Assembly (NCBI GenBank): GCA_002722885.1
Contig: PBNE01000002.1
Span: 248,001-312,000 of the forward strand
From: Rhodospirillaceae bacterium
GTDB lineage: Bacteria > Pseudomonadota > Alphaproteobacteria > SP197
Length of the DNA stretch: 64,000 bases
Reading direction: 5' to 3'
Below the pieces are notes generated by a model. The model was not told the DNA's origin and made no database searches. It saw only the letters and a program-made list of their open reading frames with translations. Both the position numbers and the translations under genes were made by a program. Of this stretch, positions 24,352 through 35,751 are shown one piece after another (positions within the stretch are counted from its first letter, which is position 1; the number at the start of each line of letters is the position of its first letter).

Positions 24352-26604
24352 TCAGATGTCGACCGCGGCGAGCGCCGCCATGTTCATGAGGTCGTTCACT
24401 GTGGCGCCCAGCCGGACAATCTGCACAGGCTTCTCGAGCCCCATCAAAATCGGACCGATGACATGCGCCCCGCCCATCGCCTCAACCAGCTTGTAGGAGA
24501 TGTTGGCCGTGTGGAGATTGGGCATCACCAGCACGTTGGCGGTGCCGCTGATCCCGGCGAAGGGATAGTAGGCGAGCGCTTCGGGCTCCAGCGCCGTGTC
24601 GGGGCCCATCTCGCCATCGAACTCGAAGTTCACGCCGCGCTCGGTGAGGATTTCGATGGCTCCGCACAGGTTCTTCGTTTGTGACGCGCCCCGGCTGCCG
24701 AAGTTCGAGAACGACATCAGAGCCACCCGGGGCTCGACACCGAAGCGCCGCACCTTCTCAGCGGCCTGCACCGTGATGTCGGCCAGCTGTTCGGCTGTGG
24801 GGTCCTCGTTGATCGTGGTGTCGGCAACAAAGATGGTGTGGTGGTCGGACACCAGGATCGACATGCCGCAGATGATTTCGCCCGGCTTGGCGTCGAGCAC
24901 GCGGCGCACATTGTTCACCGCGCCCGCATAGCTGCGCGTCAGTCCGGTCACCATGGCATCAGCCTCGCCGCCCGCCAGAAGGGCCGCTGCAAACACGTTG
25001 CGATCAAGGTTGATCCAGCGCTGGCAGTCCCGCAGTAACGCGCCCTTGCGCTGCATGCGTGCATAGACGAGCTCCACGAACTGGTCGCGGTTTTCCATCT
25101 TGGCGGCGTTGGCAATCTGGATGCCGACCGGGCTGACACCCAGCGATTCCATACGCTCGAAGATGCGCTCCTCGCGGCCGACCAGAATGGCGGTCCCCAT
25201 GGACTGATCGCGCCAGAGGGCCGCCGCACGAATGGTCTTTTCCTCTTCACCCTCGGTGAAGACGATGCGGCCCTGTTTGGCGCGCGCGACTTCGAACACG
25301 TCGTACATGTGGCCCGCGACGGGCGAGAGCCGGCCCGTGAGCTGGGCGCGGTAGCCGTCCATATCGATGATAGGGCGGCGGGCCACGCCGGAATCCATGG
25401 CCGCCTTGGCAACGGCCGGCGGCACCTTGCTGAGCAGGCGCGGATCGAAGGGCTTGGGAATGATGTAATCGGGCCCGAACTGCAGGTGCCCGCCGGTGTA
25501 GGCCGAGGCAACCTCGTCGGGCACATCCTCACGCGCCAGCGAGGCGATGGCCTCGGCTGCAGCAATCTTCATGGCATCGTTGATCGTCGTCGCACGAACA
25601 TCGAGCGCGCCACGGAAGATGTAGGGGAAACCCAGCACGTTGTTGACCTGGTTCGGATAGTCCGAACGGCCGGTCGCAATGATGCCGTCCTCACGCACCT
25701 CCAGAACCGCTTCGGGCGTGATCTCTGGATCGGGATTGGCCATTGCGAAGATGATCGGCTTGTCGGCCATCGAGGCGACCATCTCGCGGGTTACGGCATC
25801 CTTGACCGAAACACCCAGGAAAATGTCGGCGCCTTCCATGGCTTCGGCCAGCGTTCGTGCCTCGGTCGGCACGGCATGAGCCGACTTCCACTGGTTCATG
25901 CCCTCTTCGCGGCCATGGAACACGACACCCTTGGAATCGCAAAGCAGCGCATTCTCATGCGGCAGACCATGCGCCTTGATCAGCTCCAGGCAGGCGATGC
26001 CGGCAGCGCCGGCGCCGTTCACCACGACCTTGCAGTCCTTGATATCCTTGTTTGCGATCTCGAGCGCATTGATCACACCCGCCATGCAGATGATTGCGGT
26101 GCCGTGCTGGTCGTCATGGAAGATCGGGATGTCGACCAGCTCGCGCAGGCGCTGCTCGATGATGAAACACTCCGGCGCCTTGATATCCTCCAGGTTCACG
26201 CCCCCGAAGGTGGGGCTGATCAGCCGCACCGTGTTGATGATCTCGTCGACATCCTCGCTGTCGATCTCGATGTCGATACCGTCGACATCAGCAAAACGCT
26301 TGAACAGCACCGCCTTGCCTTCCATGACGGGCTTGGCGCCCAGGGCTCCGAGATTGCCGAGGCCAAGCACGGCCGTGCCGTTTGACACGATCGCAACGAC
26401 ATTGCCCTTCGAGGTGTAGTCGAAGACACAGGCCGGGTTGCGATGAATCTCAAGGCATGGCGCGGCCACACCCGGCGAATAGGCGAGCGAGAGATCGCGC
26501 GCCGTGTCGAGCGGTTTGGTCGGCGCAATCGCCAGCTTGCCGGGCCGCCCCTCGGCGTGAAACTGCAGGGCCTCCACATCGGAGACCTTCACTTGGTCGG
26601 ACAT
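24352..26604 (-). CDS. maeB: NADP-dependent malic enzyme with phosphotransacetylase-like domain
   Basis: 750 residues, the long MaeB form. The malic enzyme N-domain covers about 15-160 (SLAYSPGVAAPC near 39-50, FHDDQHGTAI near 147-156) and the NAD(P)-binding domain about 160-410 (VVNGAGAAGIACLEL near 193-207). A C-terminal phosphate acetyltransferase-like domain spans about 430-750 and is usually regulatory in MaeB, responding to acetyl-CoA. It oxidatively decarboxylates malate to pyruvate with NADPH formation. AAGGAA precedes the ATG. It stands alone between the aldo/keto reductase and an unassigned gap. Confidence 0.94.
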   Translation of the reverse strand: MSDQVKVSDVEALQFHAEGRPGKLAIAPTKPLDTARDLSLAYSPGVAAPCLEIHRNPACVFDYTSKGNVVAIVSNGTAVLGLGNLGALGAKPVMEGKAVLFKRFADVDGIDIEIDSEDVDEIINTVRLISPTFGGVNLEDIKAPECFIIEQRLRELVDIPIFHDDQHGTAIICMAGVINALEIANKDIKDCKVVVNGAGAAGIACLELIKAHGLPHENALLCDSKGVVFHGREEGMNQWKSAHAVPTEARTLAEAMEGADIFLGVSVKDAVTREMVASMADKPIIFAMANPDPEITPEAVLEVREDGIIATGRSDYPNQVNNVLGFPYIFRGALDVRATTINDAMKIAAAEAIASLAREDVPDEVASAYTGGHLQFGPDYIIPKPFDPRLLSKVPPAVAKAAMDSGVARRPIIDMDGYRAQLTGRLSPVAGHMYDVFEVARAKQGRIVFTEGEEEKTIRAAALWRDQSMGTAILVGREERIFERMESLGVSPVGIQIANAAKMENRDQFVELVYARMQRKGALLRDCQRWINLDRNVFAAALLAGGEADAMVTGLTRSYAGAVNNVRRVLDAKPGEIICGMSILVSDHHTIFVADTTINEDPTAEQLADITVQAAEKVRRFGVEPRVALMSFSNFGSRGASQTKNLCGAIEILTERGVNFEFDGEMGPDTALEPEALAYYPFAGISGTANVLVMPNLHTANISYKLVEAMGGAHVIGPILMGLEKPVQIVRLGATVNDLMNMAALAAVDI

Positions 26605-27093
26605 TCTTGTTGTTCCTTGGTGTCGTGAACCAGCGTAGTCGGGCGAGCGCCGGGGTCAAAGCGAAGATGCCATGACACGACATGCCTCATCTAATCCACC
26701 GTTTCCACTCCTTGCCCATGTGGTCGCGGTTGCAGACCTGATCAATTGCAACCACCGTGCGCTTCGGCTTTCGCTCAGGAGATGACGCATGGCGCTTGCC
26801 CGATCCGTTGATCCCGACGTCGCGCGCATTCGCGACCGCATGGCGTCCTCGCCGGTCACCGACTCCGTGGCCAAGGACATCTGCACCTGCAACTCGTGGC
26901 GCCGCGATCCCGAACCGCGCCTGCACACCCCGATCATCACCAATCGCTGTTCATCGTGAACCACCATGTCACTCACCTACCTGCCGACGGCTCCGTCTAC
27001 TTCACGGACACGCGCGGCTATCACACCGCGCTCAACGGCGGCGATGTACGGGCCCATCTGGTTGCCGCGCTGGTCGACTGAAAGAGAGTTCTT
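26605..27093. other. Gap with possible broken short gene
   Basis: 489 bases between malic enzyme (minus) and threonine aldolase (plus). CAGGAG at 26776-26781 precedes an ATG at 26789 opening a 56-codon frame that ends at a TGA at 26957. A second frame, from about 26935 to a stop at 27081, reads LFIVNHHVTHLPADGSVYF and looks protein-like with GC-rich third positions. The two together resemble one gene split by a frameshift near 26900-26940. I recognise no family. Confidence 0.25.
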
Positions 27094-28161
27094 ATGTCCC
27101 AGGCATCCGCCTATCCCGGATCATCGTCGGGCACTGTCAACCGGCCCGACGCCGTGGACCTCCGGAGCGACACGGTCACCCGGCCCGATGCCGACATGCG
27201 CCAGGCCATGGCCGAGGCAGAAGTGGGTGATGATGTCTACGGCGACGATCCCAGTGTGAACGCCCTGGAGGCTCATGTTGCCGGGATGATGGGCAAGGAG
27301 GCAGCGGTTTTCTGTACCTCCGGCACCCAAAGCAATCTCTCGGCGATTCTGGCCCATTGCCAGCGCGGCGAGGAGCTGATCGCCGGAGCAGGTTATCACG
27401 TCCTGGTCGCCGAGGCCGGTGGCAGCTCTGCTCTGGGCGGCATTGTGCACTGCGCCCTGCCCGTCGGCGATGACGGCGGCCTCGATCCCGTCGATGTCGA
27501 AGCTGCAATTAAACCCGATGATGTGCACTACCCCGTCAGCCGGCTGCTCTGCCTGGAGAATACGATGGGCGGTCGGGCTCAGACCGAGGCGCGCCTGAAG
27601 GCGGCCTCCACCGTGGCCCGGCGCCACAGGTTGAGCGTGCACCTCGACGGCGCGCGCCTGATGAACGCGGTCACGGCCCTGGGCACGTCGCCGGCCGACT
27701 TCGCGCGCCATGCCGACACGGTGTCGCTCTGTCTCTCGAAGGGCTTGGGCGCACCCTGCGGCACGGTTCTGTCCGGTCCGGTCGATATCATCACGAACGC
27801 ACGCCGCCAGCGTAAACTGCTGGGTGGATCCATGCGTCAGGCCGGGATTCTGGCCGCCGCCGCGCTACATGCGCTCAACCACAATGTTGAGCGCATGACC
27901 GAGGATCACGCCAACGCGCGCCGCCTTGCCGAGGCGCTCTCCAACCTACCCGGGGTGACGGTCGATCTCGACGCCTGCCAGACGAACATGGTGTTTGCCA
28001 CCCTTCCCGAAGACGGCTGGCAGGCTGCGCTAGCCCGCGTGGGGGATGCAGGAATCATCACCGCGCAGCATTCCCGCCACCTGCGTCTGGTCTGCCACAA
28101 GGACGTCAGCAGCGACGGCGTCGAGCGTACCATCAAGGCTTTTCAACAGGCCTTCACCTGA
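27094..28161 (+). CDS. ltaE: Low-specificity L-threonine aldolase
   Basis: 355 residues, PLP enzyme of fold type I that cleaves L-threonine or allo-threonine to glycine and acetaldehyde. DLRSDTVTRP at 16-25 and VGDDVYGDDPSV near 40-51 are signature stretches. HLDGARLMNA near 183-192 supplies the Asp and Arg contacts, and Lys216 in LSKGLGAPCG is the Schiff-base lysine. AAGAGAG lies just before the ATG. It gives a link from threonine to glycine that suits a region rich in glycine/sarcosine enzymes, though co-regulation is not shown. Confidence 0.92.
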   Translation: MSQASAYPGSSSGTVNRPDAVDLRSDTVTRPDADMRQAMAEAEVGDDVYGDDPSVNALEAHVAGMMGKEAAVFCTSGTQSNLSAILAHCQRGEELIAGAGYHVLVAEAGGSSALGGIVHCALPVGDDGGLDPVDVEAAIKPDDVHYPVSRLLCLENTMGGRAQTEARLKAASTVARRHRLSVHLDGARLMNAVTALGTSPADFARHADTVSLCLSKGLGAPCGTVLSGPVDIITNARRQRKLLGGSMRQAGILAAAALHALNHNVERMTEDHANARRLAEALSNLPGVTVDLDACQTNMVFATLPEDGWQAALARVGDAGIITAQHSRHLRLVCHKDVSSDGVERTIKAFQQAFT

Positions 28162-28241
28162 ACCGGCGTGAAGCTGCCGCAGCGGGCGCCATCCTGTGAT
28201 AGCGTTGGCCCCGAATCAGACCCATCACGGATGACCATCCC

Positions 28242-30980
28242 GTGTCCGAAGACGCCGGCACAGGCATGACCGAAACCACGGATCCCGACCGGGATTCCGA
28301 TGCTGCCGCGCGCGCCGACACCAAGCACGCGAAGAAACCGGGCACCAGCCAGATGACGCCGATGATGGCGCAGTACTGGCAGATCAAACGCGAGAACCCG
28401 TCGACCCTGCTGTTCTTCCGCATGGGCGATTTCTATGAGCTGTTTTTCGACGATGCCGTGAAGGCCGCCGCCGCGCTCGACATTGCCCTGACCAAACGCG
28501 GCAAGCACCTGGGCGAGGACGTCCAGATGTGCGGCGTGCCGGTGCATACCGCCGAAACCTATCTGGAGCGCCTGATCCGACACGGCTTCAAGGTGGCGAT
28601 CTGTGAGCAGATGGAAGACCCGGCCGAAGCCAAGAATCGCGGCTCGAAGTCGGTCGTGAAGCGCGATGTCACCCGCATCGTCACGCCGGGAACAATCACC
28701 GAAGACAACCTGCTCGACGCCCGCCGCGCCAATCATCTTGCCGCGCTGGCCCGCGCCCAGGGCGGCATGGCCGTAGCCTGGATCGAGATGTCGACCGGCG
28801 CCTTTGCCGTGGAGGCTGTCGACAGTGCAGGCCTGGCCGCCCTGCTTGAGCGCATCGATCCCGCTGAGCTGGTGCTGTCCGAGGCGCTCTTCGATGATGA
28901 CGAGCTCACTGACGTGCTGGACGACCTGCGCGAGCGGCTGTCGCCGGAAGCGGCCGCACGGTTCCACAGCCGCACCGCCGAACGGCGCCTGAAGGAGCTC
29001 TTCGGTGTCGCATCGCTCGACGCCTTCGGCAGCTTCGGGCGGGCCGAGCTCGCGGCGATGGGCGGGCTGATCACCTATCTCGAACTCACTCAGAAAGGCC
29101 GCGTGCCACGCCTTGCGCCGCCGCGCCCGATGGCTGCCGGCCAGACCATGGCGATCGATGCTGCGACCCGTCGCAATCTCGAAATCATGCAGGCGCTCGA
29201 TGGCTCGCGCCGTGCCAGCCTGCTGGGCGTCATGGACCGCACGGTGACAGGCGCAGGTGCACGCCTGTTGGGCCAGCGCCTTTCGGCGCCGCTCACCGAT
29301 ACCGCCGCCATTGTCAGGCGGCACGAAGCCGTCACATTGCTGGTCGAAGACCGCGCCCTGCGCGAAGGCCTGCGGGCCATGCTGGCCCAGGCCCCCGATC
29401 TGGAACGCGCGCTGGGGCGGCTTGCGCTGGGGCGGGGCGGCCCGCGCGATCTCGTGGCCATCCGTGATGGTCTCAAGGCCGGCGACGCCATGGCCAGTCA
29501 CCTTGCGGGCGTGGCGCACCTGCCCGACGAGCTGCGCGATGCGACGGGCCGTCTGGGAACTCTGCCCGAGCTCGTCGACCTCCTGTTGCACGCACTGGTC
29601 GACGAACCTCCGCTTCTGGCGCGCGACGGCGGGTTCGTGCGCCCGGGCCATGACGAGGCCGTCGACGAAGCCAAGACGTTGCGGGACGACAGTCGCAAGC
29701 ACATCGCTGCCTTGCAGTCGCGCTACCAGGACGAGACCGGCGTCACCAGTCTGAAGGTCCGGCACAACAACGTGCTGGGCTACTACGTCGAAACGACCCA
29801 GGTTCATGCCGACAAGCTGGACCGCGAGGTCTTCATTCACCGCCAGACCATGGCGAACGCCATGCGCTTCACCACCGTGGAGCTCGGCGAGCTCGAATCG
29901 AAGATTGCCCGTGCCGCCGACCGCGCCACGGCCGGCGAACTGGAGATCTTCAACAACCTCGTCGACAGCGTGCTGGCTGAGGGCATGACGATCGCCGCGT
30001 CAGCCTCGGCGCTCGCCACCATCGATGTCGCCTCGGGCCTCGCTGAACTCGCCGCCGAGCGCGGCTACATCAGGCCCCAGATCACCGCCGATCTCGACTT
30101 CACCATCGAGGGCGGCCGCCATCCCGTGGTCGAGGCTCTGGCCGATCCGGCTGCCGGTCAGGCTTTTGTCGCCAACGACTGCCGACTCGAAGACGACCAA
30201 CGCCTGTGGCTGCTGACCGGCCCCAACATGGCGGGCAAGTCGACCTTCCTGCGCCAGAACGCCCTGATCGCGATCATGGCGCAGATGGGAAGCTTCGTGC
30301 CTGCGGCCACGGCACGGATCGGTGTTATCGACCGCCTGTTCAGCCGTGTCGGCGCAGCGGACGATCTGGCGCGCGGCCGCTCCACCTTCATGGTCGAGAT
30401 GGTCGAGACGGCTGCGATCCTGAATCAGGCGAGCCGGCGGGCGCTTGTGATCCTTGACGAAATCGGCCGTGGCACGGCGACCTTTGACGGGCTTTCCATC
30501 GCCTGGGCAACTTTGGAGCATCTCCACGAACAGAACGGTTGCCGTGCGCTCTTCGCCACGCACTACCACGAGCTCACGGCCCTTGCCGCACGCCTCGACA
30601 CCCTCAAGCCCCACACCATGCGGGTGAAGGAATGGCAGGACGACATCGTCTTTCTTTATGAGGTCGGACCGGGCGCCGCCGACCGCAGCTACGGCATTCA
30701 TGTCGCCCAGCTTGCCGGTCTGCCGGCCGCCGTAATCCGACGCGCCGAAGAGGTGCTCAAGACCATTGAGTCCGGAGAACAGGGCAGCGCGCTGGTTCGT
30801 CTGGCCGATGACCTGCCGCTGTTCCAGGCCGCGGCTCTCCAGCCCGAACCCGTAACGGCGGCCTCCGCCGATTCGGCGTTGCAGGACGCCGTCGCCGCCA
30901 TCTCACCCGACGAGCTGACGCCGCGCGAAGCGCTGGACCTGATCTATCGCCTCAAGGATCTCGCGGAGGACAAGACGTGA
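28242..30980 (+). CDS. mutS: DNA mismatch repair ATPase MutS
   Basis: 912 residues. Domain I carries the mismatch-recognition FYE in [12 protein letters not shown] near 60-71. The ABC-type ATPase has the Walker A loop [10 protein letters not shown] near 660-669, Walker [12 protein letters not shown] near 733-743 and the conserved [10 protein letters not shown] that follows. A GTG at 28242 gives the longest frame; an ATG at 28266 would remove eight poorly conserved residues. The gene overlaps glnD by four bases. It binds mispairs and recruits MutL in post-replicative repair. Confidence 0.97.
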   Translation: MSEDAGTGMTETTDPDRDSDAAARADTKHAKKPGTSQMTPMMAQYWQIKRENPSTLLFFRMGDFYELFFDDAVKAAAALDIALTKRGKHLGEDVQMCGVPVHTAETYLERLIRHGFKVAICEQMEDPAEAKNRGSKSVVKRDVTRIVTPGTITEDNLLDARRANHLAALARAQGGMAVAWIEMSTGAFAVEAVDSAGLAALLERIDPAELVLSEALFDDDELTDVLDDLRERLSPEAAARFHSRTAERRLKELFGVASLDAFGSFGRAELAAMGGLITYLELTQKGRVPRLAPPRPMAAGQTMAIDAATRRNLEIMQALDGSRRASLLGVMDRTVTGAGARLLGQRLSAPLTDTAAIVRRHEAVTLLVEDRALREGLRAMLAQAPDLERALGRLALGRGGPRDLVAIRDGLKAGDAMASHLAGVAHLPDELRDATGRLGTLPELVDLLLHALVDEPPLLARDGGFVRPGHDEAVDEAKTLRDDSRKHIAALQSRYQDETGVTSLKVRHNNVLGYYVETTQVHADKLDREVFIHRQTMANAMRFTTVELGELESKIARAADRATAGELEIFNNLVDSVLAEGMTIAASASALATIDVASGLAELAAERGYIRPQITADLDFTIEGGRHPVVEALADPAAGQAFVANDCRLEDDQRLWLLTGPNMAGKSTFLRQNALIAIMAQMGSFVPAATARIGVIDRLFSRVGAADDLARGRSTFMVEMVETAAILNQASRRALVILDEIGRGTATFDGLSIAWATLEHLHEQNGCRALFATHYHELTALAARLDTLKPHTMRVKEWQDDIVFLYEVGPGAADRSYGIHVAQLAGLPAAVIRRAEEVLKTIESGEQGSALVRLADDLPLFQAAALQPEPVTAASADSALQDAVAAISPDELTPREALDLIYRLKDLAEDKT

Positions 30981-33730
30981 GCCGCCGGACCAGGGTTACC
31001 AAGCTCAGTGAGGTTATAAGCCGCAAGAAGCTCGATGCCGCGCTGGCGGCCCTCGATGCCGGCGACAAGAAGGCCGTCGTGGCCGTGCTCACCGAGACCA
31101 TCGATACCGGACGGTCCGTGATCGAAGCACGGCTTCACGACCGAGCACCAGGAATGGAACTGGTTGCGGCGATGTCATGGCTGATGGACGAGACGCTGCG
31201 CGCGATCATGACCCATGTCACCGAACGGGTGATGCCGAACGCCAATCCCCTAAAGGGGGAACGCATTGCGCTGGTGGCTGTCGGCGGCTACGGGCGTGGC
31301 GAACTGGCACCCTATTCTGATCTCGATCTCCTGTTCCTGCTGCCGTGGAAGGTGACACCCTGGCAGGAGCAGGTCATCGAGACCGTGCTCTACCTGCTCT
31401 GGGATCTCGGCCTGAAGGTTGGCCACGCCGTGCGCACGGTCGACGACACGATCCGCCGCGCCCAGGGCGACATGACCATCCGCACGGCGCTCCTGGAAGC
31501 GCGCCTGATCAGCGGCGACCGCTCGCTGTTCCGCACTCTGGAGCGTCGCTTCACCCGTGACATCGTGACCGGTTCCGGATCGGAGTTCGTCCGCGCCAAG
31601 CTCGAAGAGCGTGACGGCCGTCATCTCAAGCTCGGCGACTCGCGTTATGTGCTGGAACCGAATGTGAAAGAGGGCAAGGGCGGCCTGCGCGACCTGCACT
31701 CGCTGTTCTGGATCGCGAAGTACCTTTATCGCGTCAAGCTGGTAGCCGATCTTGCCGAGGTCGGCGTGCTGACCCGCGCGGAGCTGACCCGTTTCCAGCG
31801 CGCCGCCGACTTCCTGACCCGCGTGCGGTGTCAACTCCACATCATCAGCGGCCGCGACGAGGAACGCCTGACCTTCGACCTGCAGACCGAGATTGCCGAG
31901 CGCATGGGCTTTTCGGGCAACCGCGAGCAGCGCGCGGTCGAACGGTTCATGAAGCGTTACTTCCTGGTCGCCAAGGATGTCGGCGATCTCACGCGCATCT
32001 TTGCGGCGGCCATCGAGGACAGCCAGATGACCGTGCGCAACCGGCCGCGTTACGGCGTGGATCTGGGCGAACTCGAGGGCTTCCCGTTGCGTGGAGGACG
32101 TCTGGCAGCACCGGACAAACAGCACTTTGCGGACACACCCGGCGACATGATCCGCATCTTCCACGCGGCCCAGGCCAGCAATGTGGAGCTGCATCCCCGG
32201 GCCCTGTGGCAGATCACCCAGAACGTACAGCGCATCGACGCCGACCTGCGCCAGGACCCCGAAGCCAACTGTCTGTTCATGGATATCCTGACCTCGGTCA
32301 ACGATCCCGAACGGGCGCTGCGCAGCATGAATGAGGCCGGTGTGATGGGCCGTTTTCTGCCCGACTTCGGCCGTGTCGTGGCGCAGATGCAGCACGATAT
32401 GTATCACGTCTATACCGTGGACGAGCACTCGATCCGGGCAATCGGTGTGCTGGCCGGGATCGAACACGGAGACCATGCTGAAGAGCTCCCGCTGGCGACC
32501 GAGATCTTCCCGAAGATTCTGCAGCGCCGCGTGCTCTATCTCGCCGTGTTACTGCACGACATCGCCAAGGGCCGGGGCGGCGACCATTCGGTTCTGGGTG
32601 CCGAGGTCGCTGACCAGCTCGCACCACGCCTGGGCTTCACCGCAGAAGAGACCGAGACCGTCTCCTGGCTGGTGCGTTATCACTTGCTGCTGTCGAATAC
32701 GGCCTTCCGCCGCGACCTCACCGATCCCCAGACGATCGAGGACATGGTGGACACCGTCCAGTCGATCGAGCGGTTGCGCCTGCTTCTGATCCTCACGGTG
32801 GCCGACATCCGCGCGGTCGGACCGAAGGTCTGGAACGGCTGGAAGGGCGAGTTGCTGCGCGAGCTCTATTACCGCGTCGAAGAGGCGATTTCGGGCGGTC
32901 ACGGTGAAGCCATCGCCAAAAAGCATCGTGTCGATGCACGCACTGATGCCTTGCGCGAAAGGCTCGGCACCTGGGATGCAAGGGCCCTTGATGTCCATGT
33001 CAGGCGACTGGTGTCGCCCTACTGGCTGGCCTTCGACGCCGACACGCACGTCCGGCATGCCGAGATGATCCGTCGTGCCGAGGAGGCCAACTACGATGCC
33101 GCCGTGGCCGTGGACACACGCACCGATCACTTCCGCGCCGTCACGGAGGTCACCATCTTTGCGCCGGACCGCCGGGGCCTTTTTGCCCAACTTGCCGGCG
33201 CCATTGCCGTGGCCGGCGCCAGCATCGTCGATGCTCGCATCTTCACCACACTCGACGGCATGGCGCTCGACACCTTCTGGGTCCAGGACGAACAGGCCGG
33301 GGCCTTCGACGACGATCGCCGGCTCAACCGCCTTTGCCACACCGTGGAAGAGGTCGTGCGCGGCACCTTAGATCTCGAGGGTGAGATTGCTCGCCGCCGG
33401 GAAGGCTGGCTGCACGGACTGGCGCTTTCGGTCACACCGCGCGTCTTGATCGACAACAACGCCTCGACCAAACACACGCTGATCGAGGTCACCGCCCGCG
33501 ATCGCCTGGGGCTTCTTTATGATCTCGCACGGGCCGTCACAGACATGGGTTACTCCGTCATAACTGCCCGGGTCGCGACCTTCGGCGAACGCGCCGTCGA
33601 CGCCTTTTATGTGAAGAACAGCTTCGGCCTGAAGCTCACGAACAAAACCCAGCTCGCCACCACACGCGACCGCCTGCTCGAGGTCATCGCCGAAAGCGAT
33701 GCCCGGTCCCTTCCCGGCGCGGCCGAGTGA
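30977..33730 (+). CDS. glnD: [Protein-PII] uridylyltransferase / uridylyl-removing enzyme
   Basis: 917 residues, the bifunctional nitrogen sensor that uridylylates PII when glutamine is low and deuridylylates it when glutamine is high. The nucleotidyltransferase site is [19 protein letters not shown] near 96-114. The HD domain ([12 protein letters not shown] near 528-539) does removal, and two C-terminal ACT domains (about 720-800 and 835-905) bind glutamine. The start is a GTG overlapping the mutS stop (GTGA). The following MATE gene overlaps its stop the same way. Confidence 0.96.
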   Translation: MSRRTRVTKLSEVISRKKLDAALAALDAGDKKAVVAVLTETIDTGRSVIEARLHDRAPGMELVAAMSWLMDETLRAIMTHVTERVMPNANPLKGERIALVAVGGYGRGELAPYSDLDLLFLLPWKVTPWQEQVIETVLYLLWDLGLKVGHAVRTVDDTIRRAQGDMTIRTALLEARLISGDRSLFRTLERRFTRDIVTGSGSEFVRAKLEERDGRHLKLGDSRYVLEPNVKEGKGGLRDLHSLFWIAKYLYRVKLVADLAEVGVLTRAELTRFQRAADFLTRVRCQLHIISGRDEERLTFDLQTEIAERMGFSGNREQRAVERFMKRYFLVAKDVGDLTRIFAAAIEDSQMTVRNRPRYGVDLGELEGFPLRGGRLAAPDKQHFADTPGDMIRIFHAAQASNVELHPRALWQITQNVQRIDADLRQDPEANCLFMDILTSVNDPERALRSMNEAGVMGRFLPDFGRVVAQMQHDMYHVYTVDEHSIRAIGVLAGIEHGDHAEELPLATEIFPKILQRRVLYLAVLLHDIAKGRGGDHSVLGAEVADQLAPRLGFTAEETETVSWLVRYHLLLSNTAFRRDLTDPQTIEDMVDTVQSIERLRLLLILTVADIRAVGPKVWNGWKGELLRELYYRVEEAISGGHGEAIAKKHRVDARTDALRERLGTWDARALDVHVRRLVSPYWLAFDADTHVRHAEMIRRAEEANYDAAVAVDTRTDHFRAVTEVTIFAPDRRGLFAQLAGAIAVAGASIVDARIFTTLDGMALDTFWVQDEQAGAFDDDRRLNRLCHTVEEVVRGTLDLEGEIARRREGWLHGLALSVTPRVLIDNNASTKHTLIEVTARDRLGLLYDLARAVTDMGYSVITARVATFGERAVDAFYVKNSFGLKLTNKTQLATTRDRLLEVIAESDARSLPGAAE

Positions 33731-35064
33731 CAACCGCCATCCCGACACGCGCGCACTGGCATGGCCGGGTGTGGAAACTCGCTCTGCCGATCATGCTGTC
33801 GAACCTAGCGGTTCCCATCGTGGGCGCAGTCGACACCGCCGTGGCCGGGCACCTGCCGGGGCCAGAGTACCTGGGCGGTGTCGGCGTCGCCGTGATGATC
33901 TTCAGCTTTGCCTTCTGGACCTTCGGTTTTCTGCGGTTCTCGACGACGGGTTATGTCGCGCAGGCCCTGGGGCGGGGTGACTATGAGACTCTGAAGGCGG
34001 TTCTGATCCGGGCCGGCGTGCTGACTCTTGCCATCGCGCTGTCGCTGCTTGTGCTGCAGGTTCCGATCCTCTGGCTTTCCCTGTTTCTGATCGACGCCAG
34101 CCCGGAAGTGTCCCATCAGGCCGCGCTTTATTTCGACGTGCGCGTCTGGGCCGCACCCGCCGTGATGGGCAACTACATCGTGCTGGGTGCAATGATCGGC
34201 TTGCAGCGCACCGGCTGGGCACTGGTGGTGCAGACCGTGGTGGCGGCTGTGAATGTCGCGCTGGACCTCTTGTTTGTCCTGGAGTTTGGCTGGCAGGTGC
34301 CGGGCCTTGCGGCCGCGACCGTGATCGCCGAGTACACCGGTCTTCTCGTCGGCATCGGCGTCTTGCTCTGGGTCATTCCCGGCAGCCGGTGGCGCTGGTC
34401 GCTTCAGGCCGCCACACAACTGGCAGCCTACCAGCCACTGCTGGCACTCAATCGCGACCTCCTGATCCGGACCATCGTCCTGAGCTTCGCCTTTGCCGTC
34501 TTTGTTGCGCTCTCCGCGCGGGAAGGTGATGCCACACTCGCAGCCAACGAGGTCCTGATGATGTTCCTGAGCTTCGCGGCCTTCGCACTCGATGGCTTTG
34601 CCAACGCCTGCGAAGCCGTCGTGGGCGAAGCCTATGGCCGCCGGGACCGGCGCACGCTCTCTCAGGTGGTCGGCGTCTCAACGATCTGGGCCGGGATCGC
34701 CGCCGCTCTTGTCTGTCTGGTCTTTGCGCTGAACGGCGAAGACATCGTGCGCCTGATGACCGATGTCGAAGAGGTCCGCGAGATCGCGATCACCTACCTG
34801 CCTTACGCCGTCCTGATGCCGCTGTTCGGCGTCTGGTCGTTCCAGCTCGACGGCATCTTCATAGGCGCGACGCGCGGCCCCGACCTAAAGAACTCGATGC
34901 TGATCACCGCTGTGCTGTTCCTGCCGGCGATGGTTCTGTTGTGGCTTACCCTGGCCAACCACGGGCTCTGGATCGGCCTGGTTCTGCTGTTTGTGCTGCG
35001 CGCCCTGACCCTTTGGGTTCGTTATCCGGCGCTGGTCCGCGAGGTCGAAACCTCAGCGGCCTGA
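33727..35064 (+). CDS. MATE family efflux transporter (DinF-like)
   Basis: 445 residues with about twelve membrane segments in two repeats. The N-terminus KLALPIMLSNLAVPIVGAVD near 17-36 followed by TAVAGHL is typical of the DinF branch of MATE cation/drug antiporters. Its GTG start overlaps the glnD stop by four bases, so mutS-glnD-MATE are translationally coupled. In many alphaproteobacteria murJ follows glnD; here the MATE gene takes that position and murJ lies 8.5 kb further on. Its stop overlaps the 3' end of a convergent pseudogene by 12 bases. Confidence 0.9.
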   Translation: MTTAIPTRAHWHGRVWKLALPIMLSNLAVPIVGAVDTAVAGHLPGPEYLGGVGVAVMIFSFAFWTFGFLRFSTTGYVAQALGRGDYETLKAVLIRAGVLTLAIALSLLVLQVPILWLSLFLIDASPEVSHQAALYFDVRVWAAPAVMGNYIVLGAMIGLQRTGWALVVQTVVAAVNVALDLLFVLEFGWQVPGLAAATVIAEYTGLLVGIGVLLWVIPGSRWRWSLQAATQLAAYQPLLALNRDLLIRTIVLSFAFAVFVALSAREGDATLAANEVLMMFLSFAAFALDGFANACEAVVGEAYGRRDRRTLSQVVGVSTIWAGIAAALVCLVFALNGEDIVRLMTDVEEVREIAITYLPYAVLMPLFGVWSFQLDGIFIGATRGPDLKNSMLITAVLFLPAMVLLWLTLANHGLWIGLVLLFVLRALTLWVRYPALVREVETSAA

Positions 35065-35661
35065 GCGCGGCTCGAAGGGCAGCACGGCGAGCCGCGCGAG
35101 CGGCAATTCGTCAGCCCCCTCCACGCCCAGTGTCATATCCGGCGTGCGCTGCGTCGGGCTGCGGCTGCCGAATAGGTGATCCCACACCGACAGGATCGAA
35201 GCGTAGTTGGAGTCCGTGTCGGCCTGGCGATCGTGATGGTGCACCCAGTGAATGCCGGGCATGACGATAACGCGGGAGAGCCAGGCTTCTGTCTTTGGGC
35301 CCAGCGCGAGATTCGAGTGGTGGAAGGTCGTTGCCAGAAGCAGCAGGGCTTCGAAAACCAGCACTGATGACAGCGGCATGGCAAAGACCAGGATCAGCAG
35401 TGCGCGCACGAGCGCTGACAACAGAACCTCGCCGGGATGAAACCGCACGGCGGTGGTCACATCGAGTGACGTGTCGCGGTGATGCACCTAATGAAAGCGC
35501 CACAGGAAAGGAATCCGGTGGTTCAGCCGGTGCCAGACGTAGATCCAGCAGTCGATAAGCAGGAGATCAGCGATCAGCCCCGGCGCACCGGACCACCAGC
35601 CCGGCCGCCCACCCAGATTGTGCGCTTCAGCCAGAGCCGTCACCGGAATCACGACGGCCAT
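35053..35661 (-). pseudogene. Sterol desaturase / fatty acid hydroxylase family, amber-interrupted
   Basis: Reading the minus strand from the ATG at 35661, the frame gives LLLIDCWIYVWHRLNHRIP (histidine box 1, HRLNH), then WRFH, a TAG stop at 35488-35490, then VHHRDTSLDVTT. The stop therefore falls inside histidine box 2 (HxVHH). The rest continues in frame through HHSNL and HWVHHH (box 3) to the stop at 35053. Relatives have Arg, Gln or similar at the TAG position. Roughly 50 N-terminal residues with further membrane segments also appear missing. An intact version would be a membrane di-iron hydroxylase or desaturase. Confidence 0.75.
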
Positions 35662-35751
35662 GGCCCTCGTTCGGCAGTTTCACGGTTCGGCGGGTATGGT
35701 ACGGTGTCGGACAATGAACACTCATACTTTTGGCCAAACCACCGGCGCATC

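Noticed and set aside
28143..29840. A 565-codon open frame antisense to mutS
   Set aside because: Long antisense frames are expected in GC-rich genes with biased third positions. The mutS reading has clear motifs and the antisense one is His/Arg/Gln-rich with no domain.
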